A program made the position numbers and the translations under genes. The notes below the pieces were generated by a model. That model saw nothing but the letters and a program-made list of their open reading frames with translations, did not search any database and had not been told where the DNA came from. Positions 1 through 6,505 of a DNA stretch of 21,708 nt are shown one piece after another. Source of the stretch: JAAYCI01 sp964369525 (lineage in GTDB: Bacteria; Bacillota; Clostridia; Oscillospirales; Ruminococcaceae); contig CAYJEW010000031.1 in NCBI GenBank assembly GCA_964369525.1, positions 1 through 21,708 on the forward strand, in the 5' to 3' direction. Numbering within the stretch: position 1 is the first letter of the stretch; every line of letters starts with the position of its first letter.

Positions 1-55
1 GAGCATTCGGTTCATACCCGAAGAGTCACTGGTTCAAATCCAGTTACCGCTACCA
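1..55 (+). tRNA. tRNA-Met (CAU), elongator type, 5' part missing
   Basis: The window starts inside the D arm. Visible parts are an anticodon stem TTCGG/CCGAA closing the loop TTCATAC (anticodon CAT), a T arm ACTGG-TTCAAAT-CCAGT, the acceptor 3' strand TACCGCT, discriminator A and an encoded CCA at 53-55. The anticodon stem lacks the GGG/CCC pairs of initiator tRNA, and the loop is TTCATAC rather than the CTCATAA usual for the lysidine-modified tRNA-Ile, so elongator Met is the best call. About 20 bases of the 5' end lie outside the window. Confidence 0.9.
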
Positions 56-222
56 GTTTGCAGGCTTCAGCCGGAAAAGTGGGGTGCCATCTGCAATAGC
101 GGAAGGCAGGAGACTTTGCGGCTTCTGTCTGAGTCCTGCACATTGGAAGGGTTGCTTTTATAGGCAAGTTTTCCTGCGCATTATTTGCGTGTGTGCATGG
201 CAGCCTGCAGCTGCCAACACAT
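56..222 (+). other. spacer between two tRNA genes with a possible processing hairpin
   Basis: No gene is visible. An imperfect inverted repeat, GCAGGA(g)ACT at 106-115 and AGTCCTGC at 132-139, could fold in the precursor transcript. No promoter or T-rich terminator was seen, so the two tRNAs are probably co-transcribed. Confidence 0.4.
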
Positions 223-297
223 GGCCCTGTGGTCAAGCGGTTAAGACACCACCCTTTCACGGTGGAATCTCGGGTTCGATTCCCGGCAGGGTCACCA
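223..297 (+). tRNA. tRNA-Glu (UUC)
   Basis: A complete cloverleaf. The acceptor stem GGCCCTG pairs with CAGGGTC, with one G-T pair. The D arm contains GGTCAAGCGGTTAAGAC, the anticodon stem CCACC/GGTGG closes the loop CTTTCAC (anticodon TTC), and the T arm is CTCGGGTTCGATTCCCG-like. Discriminator A is followed by encoded CCA at 295-297. It is followed directly by a terminator hairpin. Confidence 0.96.
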
Positions 298-334
298 AAA
301 AAATCCTTATTGCGAAAGCAGTAAGGATTTTTTA
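298..334 (+). terminator. rho-independent terminator after tRNA-Glu
   Basis: AAATCCTTA at 301-309 pairs with TAAGGATTT at 322-330 and is followed by a T-rich tail (331-337). It ends the tRNA transcript immediately after the CCA of tRNA-Glu. Confidence 0.85.
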
Positions 335-344
335 TTGTATTAGT

Positions 345-380
345 ATCCTCCTCGCCTTGACGGGAGGATTTATTATATAT
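345..380 (+). terminator. second hairpin, backup terminator
   Basis: ATCCTCC at 345-351 and GGAGGAT at 363-369 form a 7-bp stem followed by an A/T-rich run (TTTATTATATA). It lies 15 bases after the first terminator, so it may be a tandem backup. The tail is not a clean T tract, hence the lower confidence. Confidence 0.5.
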
Positions 381-465
381 TAATTTTTGCAAAAAAAGCG
401 GCGGCACATACAAGAACTACCAAGAGCAGCTTATAATGCGCACCGCACATATAAATGATAATAGG

Positions 466-493
466 TTGAAAAATTGATAAATTTATATATAAT
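466..493 (+). promoter_or_regulatory. candidate sigma-A promoter for the 298-aa protein gene
   Basis: TTGAAA at 466-471 and TATAAT at 488-493 are separated by 16 bases. Transcription would start near 500, leaving an AT-rich leader of about 90 bases before the start codon at 592. The surrounding 381-585 is very AT-rich, so chance matches are possible. Confidence 0.5.
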
Positions 494-591
494 TAATATA
501 TAAGAGCTGTTTGCAATATTTATGTTTTATTACTGGAATAAATCAGACAAAAATCAAAATATATACTAATTAATTCAAGGGGGCCGAGCAT

Positions 592-1488
592 ATGGTGGTG
601 CAAAACTTTATGAGCCATAATATATTAAAACCACAGCTCGACACAGCCCTGCATAAAGTGGTAAGCCAGATAAATACAAATTTTGAAAATAAAACCAATC
701 AAGACACTGTAACAATTAGCCAAAAGGCATTGGATATTTTAGATAAGCAAAATAAAAACAAAGACACAAATCAAGCTAAAGAAGAAGGCGTTTCTACCGG
801 TTATCAAAAATATTCAGAGGGTATGTTTACTAAAGACGAATGGGCCGAAAATGCGCTTATGGAACAAAGAGATGGAATGCAAACCGTTTTAGATATTATA
901 GACCATGCAAAATCAAAACTAGAGTTTACAATGTCGAAGATAGAATCGCTTGAAAACTTTTTAAGCGGCACAGCTTCCCACAGCAACCCAAACATGACAA
1001 AAGAAACGGCAGAAGCATATCTGCACAACTACAAGCAAAGCATACAATCAGATTATACCGCCATAATAAAACAGCATATTGGAATACATCGTTTTTTTAC
1101 AGATGAGTATGATGAATTATCCGGCGGAATGGCGTCGCAGATAATAGAAAATCAGCTTAACTCGATTACGGCCGAATCTTTGGGCCTTGCAAATCTATCA
1201 AGCGACCCAAAAGAAATTGTGAAAGCGCTTGAAAATGCTTCTGAGATATTAGGCAAAAACATGAAGTATTTAGAAAATGCTTTTTACGAAGAAACAGGGA
1301 AAAGAGATTTTTCCAGAAAGGCAAGAAGCAGGTCTATTTTTGATGGCAGTTCTAGCTTATCCTTCTTTGAATCCCGTATGGAAAATGGCTATAGAATATT
1401 AAACACAAATTTAAACTTTAGCGGCGAAACATTAGACATTGGTATATCTTCAATTGCCGACCTGCAAATGGCAGATAAATCCCTATAA
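592..1488 (+). CDS. unrecognised 298-aa protein, AT-rich gene
   Basis: I do not recognise the family. The ATG follows a purine-rich AAGGGGG site at a sensible distance, so this start is well supported. There is no signal peptide or membrane segment. The protein is hydrophilic and apparently mostly helical, rich in Asn, Lys, Glu, Ser and Ile. Residues 40-52 (DTVTISQKALDIL) resemble the short 'VxIS.KA' segments seen in some flagellar and secreted clostridial proteins, which is a weak resemblance and no basis for a function. Residues about 85-125 form a long likely amphipathic helix. The C-terminal quarter (SSSLSFFESRMENGYRI, then LDIGISSI) looks like a defined small domain. Base composition is clearly more AT-rich than the housekeeping genes further right, and the gene sits just downstream of tRNA genes, which fits an acquired gene. 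It has its own promoter and terminator. Confidence 0.8.
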   Translation: MVVQNFMSHNILKPQLDTALHKVVSQINTNFENKTNQDTVTISQKALDILDKQNKNKDTNQAKEEGVSTGYQKYSEGMFTKDEWAENALMEQRDGMQTVLDIIDHAKSKLEFTMSKIESLENFLSGTASHSNPNMTKETAEAYLHNYKQSIQSDYTAIIKQHIGIHRFFTDEYDELSGGMASQIIENQLNSITAESLGLANLSSDPKEIVKALENASEILGKNMKYLENAFYEETGKRDFSRKARSRSIFDGSSSLSFFESRMENGYRILNTNLNFSGETLDIGISSIADLQMADKSL

Positions 1489-1572
1489 AATAAGAGTAAT
1501 ATACATTAAAAAAACAGCACAGATTAGTAACTGCTTATAACAAATTTGTAGCCACCGTATATTAATAGGTTT

Positions 1573-1618
1573 AGACGGATAGTATAACAACTTTAATTGT
1601 TGGCGTATCCGTCTTTTC
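1573..1618 (+). terminator. rho-independent terminator after the 298-aa gene
   Basis: AGACGGATA at 1573-1581 pairs perfectly with TATCCGTCT at 1606-1614. An inner AACAA/TTGTT stem (1586-1590 and 1597-1601) extends it, and TTTT follows. A second 7-bp hairpin, CGGGTAG/CTACCCG at 1628-1634 and 1641-1647, lies just downstream without a T tract. Confidence 0.85.
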
Positions 1619-1704
1619 TGTTTGTTGCGGGTAGGGGCTACTACCCGGAGCATTTTATATGAAAATGCCATGTGCACCGCTCCATTACAAATTTTTAGAT
1701 TTTC

Positions 1705-1732
1705 TTGCTTAAATATTTCTGTGCTACATAAT
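1705..1732 (+). promoter_or_regulatory. candidate promoter for the 66-aa membrane protein
   Basis: TTGCTT at 1705-1710 and CATAAT at 1727-1732 are spaced by 16 bases and lie 44 bases before the ATG at 1777. The preceding terminator makes a separate promoter likely, but the match is only moderate. Confidence 0.4.
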
Positions 1733-1776
1733 GGCAATAAAGATTATTCACATCAGTTTGATAAGAGGAATACCAT

Positions 1777-1977
1777 ATGACAAAATTCAAAATTTATCTA
1801 ACATTAGGGTGCCTGCTTAGTATAACTGCTATTGCATTTATCATTTATGCGCTAAACAACCCGCAAGCAAGTTTCCCTTGGAGTACTTTGGTTACAGATG
1901 CCATTTATGGAATGTATGGAATAACAACAGCTTTAATGTGGGGGTTAGCGTTTAAGCATAAACCGAAGCAAAGCTAA
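1777..1977 (+). CDS. small two-helix membrane protein of unknown function
   Basis: A 66-aa protein. The ATG is preceded by AAGAGGAATACCAT, a reasonable ribosome binding site. Two hydrophobic segments are visible at about residues 6-26 and 39-60, joined by a short polar loop (NNPQASFPWS), and the protein ends in a basic tail (KHKPKQS). A basic start and basic end suggest both termini lie in the cytoplasm. No family is recognised. It stands alone between two terminators, and its AT-rich composition matches the preceding gene. A real gene is supported by the binding site, the two clean helices and a terminator placed 36 bases after the stop. Confidence 0.7.
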   Translation: MTKFKIYLTLGCLLSITAIAFIIYALNNPQASFPWSTLVTDAIYGMYGITTALMWGLAFKHKPKQS

Positions 1978-2013
1978 TAAGCACACCCTGTATATAAATA
2001 AATAATTAATTAA

Positions 2014-2057
2014 TAGGTTGACACCTCGCTTATAATGAGGCGTCAATCTATTTTTTA
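2014..2057 (+). terminator. rho-independent terminator after the 66-aa gene
   Basis: TAGGTTGAC (2014-2022) pairs with GTCAATCTA (2042-2050) with one G-T pair. An inner CCTC/GAGG stem lies at 2024-2027 and 2037-2040, and a run of T follows from 2051. Confidence 0.85.
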
Positions 2058-2335
2058 GGGGGAGATGTATTTGCGGCGCTCCTTTTGTTTATTCCAAACG
2101 CACTTTGAGCAGCGATGCTAATTAAAAAATTAAATTAGAATTTTACACCCCCCCACCAGAGCCACCATCCAAAGCCTCTTATCAAATCCGCTCACCAACC
2201 GGCAAGGCGGCAAAAACCAAAAGCATATTGCTATCTGAGCAACCATTTCGGCACATTTTGTCGGTTCGCACCCTGCCTTGCGTAACCTTGCCTTTGTGCG
2301 CCGACCCATAAAAGTATTTTTATTGCCGGCAAAAT
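2058..2335. other. gene-free stretch, no gene supported
   Basis: No reading frame here has a ribosome binding site or recognisable product. A minus-strand open frame runs through it but crosses the terminator at 2338-2374 and has no start signal. The section 2145-2330 has a higher GC content than its flanks, a run of seven C at 2148-2154 and a 10-base palindrome TTGCCGGCAA near 2321-2332. It could be decayed coding DNA or part of an unassigned RNA, and nothing more can be said. Confidence 0.3.
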
Positions 2336-2337
2336 AG

Positions 2338-2375
2338 CAAAAATAAAACTCTGCGCACCATACGGCACGCAGAGC
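2338..2375 (-). terminator. terminator for the minus-strand HAD phosphatase gene
   Basis: Read on the minus strand, CTCTGCG (2374-2368) pairs with CGCAGAG (2355-2349), and the tail is TTTTATTTTT. It lies about 125 bases beyond the stop of the phosphatase gene. A weaker GGGG/CCCC hairpin lies nearer the stop, at about 2473-2488. Confidence 0.75.
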
Positions 2376-2500
2376 ATATATGAAAACATGTTGAAAACTA
2401 AACAAGAAAAAAAGGAAATATGAAAATAGCGCAAAACTCAAATAGGAAAAATTAAAACAACATCTGCATTTGAGGGGCTTTTATCCCCGCCCAAAAATCA

Positions 2501-3154
2501 TTACGGCTGCAGCGCCAGCGTTTTAATGTACGATGGGTCTGCCGCTATATAGCTTGCGCCCGCACGAATAAGCTCATCCTGTGTTCTAAAACCCCACAAA
2601 ACTCCGCAACCCACCACACCCGCGCCCCGCGCGGTCATCATATCCACATCGCTGTCGCCCACATATAAAGTATCGCACAACTCACAGCCGATATGCTCAA
2701 TTACATGTACTAGCGAGGCGGGGTTTGGCTTTGGCAAAAACTCTTTGCTCTGGCCAAGCACCATTGAGAATGTGTTTGGGAAAAATTTGCCCACAATCTG
2801 CTGGGTAAATGCATTATCTTTGTTGCTAACAACGCCCATAGCCACCCCTGCAGCCGATAATTCTTTTAAAAGCTGTGGTATGCCTGGGTACGGGGTGGTT
2901 AAATCCATGATATGCTGCGAATAGTAGCTTTCAAACATAGAGCGCGCCAGCAACATGGTTCCCTCGTCTCTGTTAGCTTCGGGAAGTATGCGTTCTATCA
3001 GCTTTGGTAGTCCGTTGCCCACCATATGGCGATAATCGTTTTCGGCGTGGATGGGCAGCCCCAGCCCGTTTAAGGCGTGGTTGCATGCAGCGGCTAAATC
3101 TCCCAAAGTGTTAAGTAGTGTGCCGTCCAGGTCAAATACCACAGTCTTAAACAA
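2501..3154 (-). CDS. gph: HAD-family phosphatase, phosphoglycolate phosphatase type
   Basis: A 217-aa haloacid dehalogenase hydrolase. Proteins of this type hydrolyse small phosphate monoesters such as 2-phosphoglycolate, or pyrophosphate in PpaX-like members. Motif I is DLDGTLLNT at residues 8-16, with nucleophile Asp8 and acid/base Asp10. Motif II is VVSN. The motif III lysine is in FLPKPNP, and motif IV is VGDSDVDMMTARGAG. An alpha-helical cap (about 15-80) fits subclass I. An upstream-extended frame exists, but GGAGGG sits 6 bases before a TTG at 3152-3154, giving MFKTVVFDLDG, the usual family N-terminus, so TTG is the chosen start. The gene is monocistronic, with a terminator about 125 bases downstream. 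The exact substrate cannot be read from the sequence. Confidence 0.9.
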   Translation of the reverse strand: MFKTVVFDLDGTLLNTLGDLAAACNHALNGLGLPIHAENDYRHMVGNGLPKLIERILPEANRDEGTMLLARSMFESYYSQHIMDLTTPYPGIPQLLKELSAAGVAMGVVSNKDNAFTQQIVGKFFPNTFSMVLGQSKEFLPKPNPASLVHVIEHIGCELCDTLYVGDSDVDMMTARGAGVVGCGVLWGFRTQDELIRAGASYIAADPSYIKTLALQP

Positions 3155-3764
3155 TACAACCCCTCCAAATTTTAAAAGAATATTATATAATAAATAAAGC
3201 AAATTAAATATAAAAAATCAAAAGTATTATTTTTAAGGTATTTTATTGGGAATAATGAATTAAATGTGAACATTTTGCTTAATTATTAGGTAGCGGCGCG
3301 AATTGGCCGTTTTTTGCGGAAAACAGAGGAATAAAATAGCAATACTTAGGCGTAAAGAAAATAAAATAAAAGAAAATAAAATTAAAAAATATACGAATTA
3401 TCGCATAAAATAAATTATTCAGTAATTAATTATCAATTCTATTATGCTTTGATGCTACAAAATGGCTCAAACTACGCACACTAGAGGATATAAAGCATAA
3501 ATCTAAAGTAAAGCCGAGGCAAAAAAAGCAACGCAGTTACAGCAGCCTTGGGCTTGCAGGGTGAGAAAAAGCAGCAATCGGGTACAGTAAAAAATCAGAG
3601 GGTCTAAATAATGCAAACAAACAAAACAATGTTTTGTAAAATATTTAAGAATTATAACAATATAATAATATTTTGTGCACAATTGATTGTCAATAACAAT
3701 AAAAAACTGCAAGAAATTTGCAAATGGTCAAATACACTGAAAAAGTAGTTTACGGAGAGCTTAG
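3155..3764. other. 610-base gene-free region
   Basis: No credible protein gene is seen. The part at 3155-3440 is extremely AT-rich. A short stem CGGC/GCCG (3294-3297 and 3306-3309) followed by six T could be a weak plus-strand terminator. A 7-bp hairpin, ACAAAAC-AAT-GTTTTGT, lies at 3621-3637. A leftward promoter at 3665-3693 implies a minus-strand transcript running through the region, either a long leader of the phosphatase gene or a separate small RNA. A run of seven T on the minus strand near 3519-3527 could end a short RNA. Confidence 0.5.
3665..3693 (-). promoter_or_regulatory. strong sigma-A type promoter pointing left
   Basis: On the minus strand, a perfect -35 TTGACA (3693-3688), a 17-base spacer and a -10 TATTAT (3670-3665). 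Transcription would start near 3658. No coding gene begins within the next 500 bases. The HAD phosphatase starts at 3154. Confidence 0.65.
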
Positions 3765-4766
3765 TTAAATACTTAAATTATTGTTACTGTCGGGGGCTTT
3801 GCCTTTGTTTTTTGCAGCGCATTTGGCGGCGTTGCTATCCAACATTTGCTGCAGTGCTTCGGGGTAATGATTGTTTTTTGCTTTAGGGAAGGCAGTCAAG
3901 ATGCGTTTCCTAGCGGGTTTGTGGTTGTGCAAAATGTGGAAAATGCGGCTATCAGCTTCGCTTTGGGTAGTCGAAGCGTTTGGCTTTGCAGCATCTGCGC
4001 CAAACTGTGGGCCATCGGCAGTTGCCGCATTGGCAGATGTTGCCTTGTGTTCCTTGTGTACTATGCTATCGGGTAACGGAATGTGCAACACCTGCTGCGC
4101 AAATGCAGCACTTTTTTCTTCCAGATGCAGCGCTTCCAGCTTTTCGGCTACCGCAATAGCGCCACTACCAAGCTTTTCTGCCAGAATATCACTTGGAAGG
4201 TGTAGGCTTTGCAGCAGCTGCGTAAGCTCGCCAAGGTCCTTGTTCAGGCGGCGCACCTCTACCACGGTGGCCACAATGTCTACAAACAGTAAGGCGTAAA
4301 GCACAAAAAGTATAACCAGTTCAACTGTTGTGGGAATAAAGCTTACTACCTCGCGTATAAATGGGTGAATTACTCGCATAAGCAGTACGCACGCAATACC
4401 CCATAAAAGGCTAAACTTCAGGCAAATGTACCCGCCCACATTAAATGGCTCGTCGGAATAATCCCACCAGCGTGCATGAAACATCTTGTTTAATGCAAAT
4501 CCGCCAAGTAGCTCCACCAGTGTACACAGCACAACCGACCCCGCAAACAAAAGCAGCAGAGAATTGGATATAGGCGTTAAAAGTAGAATAACAGAAAGCG
4601 CGCCAAACCCATATATAGGGCAAAGTGGACCGCTTAAAAATCCGCGGTTCACAAACCTCCCTACGCTAACTGAATAATACACAACCTCTATGCACCATCC
4701 TACAAACGCATAAATTAAAAAGTAAATACCCATCTGATAAAGTGACATGGTGCTAAAAATTTCCAT
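3765..4766 (-). CDS. CmpB-like multi-pass membrane protein with long charged tail
   Basis: A 333-aa protein. The N-terminal half matches the 'putative ABC transporter type IV / CmpB' family (PF06541 by recognition). It has hydrophobic helices at about 10-32, 49-66, 69-94, 115-135 and 146-170, with family-typical segments FVGWCIEVVYY (21-31), GRFVNRGFLSGPLCPIYGFG (36-55) and ARWWDYSDEPFNVGGYICL (98-116). From about 171 the protein is cytoplasmic, with a helical Glu/Leu-rich part (to about 225) and then a low-complexity Ala/Lys/Asn tail. The start was placed at the ATG at 4766 because AAGAGGTG lies 5 bases upstream; a longer frame lacks such a site. No ATPase gene is adjacent, so a transport role is unproven. 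The family's real function is not established. Confidence 0.85.
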   Translation of the reverse strand: MEIFSTMSLYQMGIYFLIYAFVGWCIEVVYYSVSVGRFVNRGFLSGPLCPIYGFGALSVILLLTPISNSLLLLFAGSVVLCTLVELLGGFALNKMFHARWWDYSDEPFNVGGYICLKFSLLWGIACVLLMRVIHPFIREVVSFIPTTVELVILFVLYALLFVDIVATVVEVRRLNKDLGELTQLLQSLHLPSDILAEKLGSGAIAVAEKLEALHLEEKSAAFAQQVLHIPLPDSIVHKEHKATSANAATADGPQFGADAAKPNASTTQSEADSRIFHILHNHKPARKRILTAFPKAKNNHYPEALQQMLDSNAAKCAAKNKGKAPDSNNNLSI

Positions 4767-4942
4767 ATACACACCTCTTATATATAAATACAATAAATAT
4801 AATCAGCGAATGTAAGCAATGAGCCTACACAACAAAACCAATATACCATAATACTTTACAGCAAAGTCTTAGTTGTGTAGCAATATGCTTGCCAATTTTA
4901 TCCCAAAAGACAATAAAGCAACCCAATAAAACTCTGCGCGTG

Positions 4943-4951
4943 TGGTATACT
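4943..4951 (+). promoter_or_regulatory. extended -10 promoter upstream of dinB
   Basis: TGGTATACT at 4943-4951 is an extended -10 element (TGn followed by TATACT). No good -35 is seen 17 bases upstream, which is common for extended -10 promoters. Transcription would start about 100 bases before the dinB ATG. No GAAC-N4-GTTC type LexA site was noticed nearby. Confidence 0.5.
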
Positions 4952-5054
4952 ATAAAAATAAAGCCCAGTGTAGATACTTGTAGATATCAACGTAGCCGAA
5001 AATTAAATTTGGCGATATATCAAACGTTATTAGATGTAGAAAAAGGAGGGGCAC

Positions 5055-6296
5055 ATGGCCGAAAGGGTAATTCTGCATTGCGATTGCAATAGTTTTTATG
5101 CGTCGGTAGAGCTTTTGGCCTACCCACAGCTAAAAGATAGGCCTGTAGCGGTGGCCGGCAGCCAAGATGCAAGGCATGGTATTATTCTGGCTAAAAACGA
5201 GGCTGCAAAAAAATACAACATAAAAACGGCCGAAACTGTGTGGAAAGCCAAGCAAAAGTGTCCAGAGCTGGTACTGCTACCGCCCCACCATACAAAGTAT
5301 AAAAAATATTCGCGAATAATAAACTCGATTTATGAAAGCTACACCGATTTGGTGGAGCCATTCGGCATAGACGAAAGCTGGCTAGATATTACAGGCAGCT
5401 GGCACTTGTTTGGCAGTAGCCCATTTGAGGTGGCCGAGCGGCTGCGGTGCGACGTAAAAGAACAAACAGGGCTTACCATATCAATAGGCATAAGCTTTAA
5501 TAAGGTGTTTGCAAAGCTGGGGTCAGACCTTAAAAAACCCGATGCAACAAGCGAAATTTCAAAAGAAAACTATAAGCAGGTTGCGTGGCCGCTACCGGTG
5601 AACGACATGCTGTATGTGGGTAAAAAGGTTAAAGACACGCTAAAAGAATTAGGCATCGAAACCATCGGGCAGCTGGCAGGCGCAGACGAAAGCCTGCTAG
5701 AGCAAATTTTGGGCAAGCAAGGGCCTATGTTGTGGCGCTATGCCAGAGGTGAAGACAATAGCACTGTGGCTCGCGCAGGCGAGCAGGAAGCCCCTAAAAG
5801 TATTGGCAATGGGTTAACATTTATGCGAAATTTGCTAGGTTATTCAGATGTGCGGCTAGCGCTAGGTTCGCTGGCCGACGAGGTAGCCACAAGACTGCGG
5901 CAGCATAATTTATATGCGTCTGCCGTACAGGTAAGCATTAAAAACCCTCAGCTAAAAACAATTACAAGGCAAAAACAGCTTGGATACGCCACAAATTTGG
6001 CAAAAGATATAACGGAATCATCGCTACAGCTTGTGTGCGATAACTGGAGCTTTGAGAATCCCATCCGCATGCTAACCGTAACGGCACAAGCGCTAACAGA
6101 TATGCCACTGGCGGTACAAACAAGCCTATTCGAAGAAGCTAAGGGGATAAACCCTAAAAGAGAGCAGCTGGAACAGAGCATGGATACCATCAGGGCAAAG
6201 TATGGCAAAACATCTATACTGCCGGCAGGTGCGCTGCACAATAGCATAGGTATAGAAAGTAGTGCAAGGCCAAGCGAAGATGAAAATGAAGAATAA
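5055..6296 (+). CDS. dinB: DNA polymerase IV (Y-family)
   Basis: A 413-aa translesion DNA polymerase, which copies past damaged template bases without proofreading. The palm/finger motif LHCDCNSFYASVE (7-19) supplies the metal ligand Asp10 and steric-gate Tyr15. FGIDESWLDIT (103-113) gives catalytic Asp106 and Glu107. ISIGISFNKVFAKLGSDLKKP (142-162) is the conserved palm segment. The helix-hairpin-helix thumb lies at about 185-225 and the little finger at about 250-350. A sliding-clamp binding motif, QTSLF, lies at 355-359, followed by a 55-aa tail. The ATG follows a near-perfect AAAGGAGGGG site. The gene stands alone, with a promoter at 4943-4951 and a bidirectional terminator after it. The DESWLD form is usual in Firmicutes. 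Confidence 0.96.
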   Translation: MAERVILHCDCNSFYASVELLAYPQLKDRPVAVAGSQDARHGIILAKNEAAKKYNIKTAETVWKAKQKCPELVLLPPHHTKYKKYSRIINSIYESYTDLVEPFGIDESWLDITGSWHLFGSSPFEVAERLRCDVKEQTGLTISIGISFNKVFAKLGSDLKKPDATSEISKENYKQVAWPLPVNDMLYVGKKVKDTLKELGIETIGQLAGADESLLEQILGKQGPMLWRYARGEDNSTVARAGEQEAPKSIGNGLTFMRNLLGYSDVRLALGSLADEVATRLRQHNLYASAVQVSIKNPQLKTITRQKQLGYATNLAKDITESSLQLVCDNWSFENPIRMLTVTAQALTDMPLAVQTSLFEEAKGINPKREQLEQSMDTIRAKYGKTSILPAGALHNSIGIESSARPSEDENEE

Positions 6297-6380
6297 ATAG
6301 TTTGTTAAAAACTTAAAATTTTAGTTGAAAAATAGTGTATAAAAAGTGTATAAAACAAATAGCGAAATATCGCTATAAAA

Positions 6381-6415
6381 ATAAATAAACCGGGAATTAA
6401 ACCCGGTTTATTTAT
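6381..6415. terminator. bidirectional terminator between dinB and the HTH gene
   Basis: A perfect 14-bp stem, ATAAATAAACCGGG (6381-6394) with CCCGGTTTATTTAT (6402-6415), has a 7-base loop and A/T-rich arms. It works for either direction, which fits the convergent genes on both sides. A small AGCGA/TCGCT hairpin lies at 6361-6374. Confidence 0.85.
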
Positions 6416-6505
6416 AAAATATTAAAGATATTTCAACCATGCCGCAAGCCGGGCATGCATAGGCATGGAAGGGAACTTCCTAAATTTTCAATTAGATGGA
6501 AAACT

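Noticed and set aside
1..55. Initiator tRNA-fMet or lysidine tRNA-Ile
   Set aside because: The anticodon stem lacks the GGG/CCC run of initiators, and the loop TTCATAC differs from the usual CTCATAA of tRNA-Ile2.
12..413. Minus-strand reading frame across both tRNAs
   Set aside because: It crosses two tRNA genes and a terminator and has no start signal.
298..591. Integrated mobile element with attachment sites at tRNA-Glu
   Set aside because: No integrase, transposase or repeated copy of the tRNA 3' end was noticed in the window.
1483..1737. Minus-strand 84-aa frame
   Set aside because: It runs through a strong plus-strand terminator, has no ribosome binding site and has basic, random-looking composition.
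2130..2441. Minus-strand 103-aa frame
   Set aside because: It crosses the terminator of the upstream HAD phosphatase gene and lacks a start signal.
3503..3712. Minus-strand 69-aa frame
   Set aside because: Its start lies upstream of the predicted transcription start, inside the promoter, and it has no ribosome binding site.
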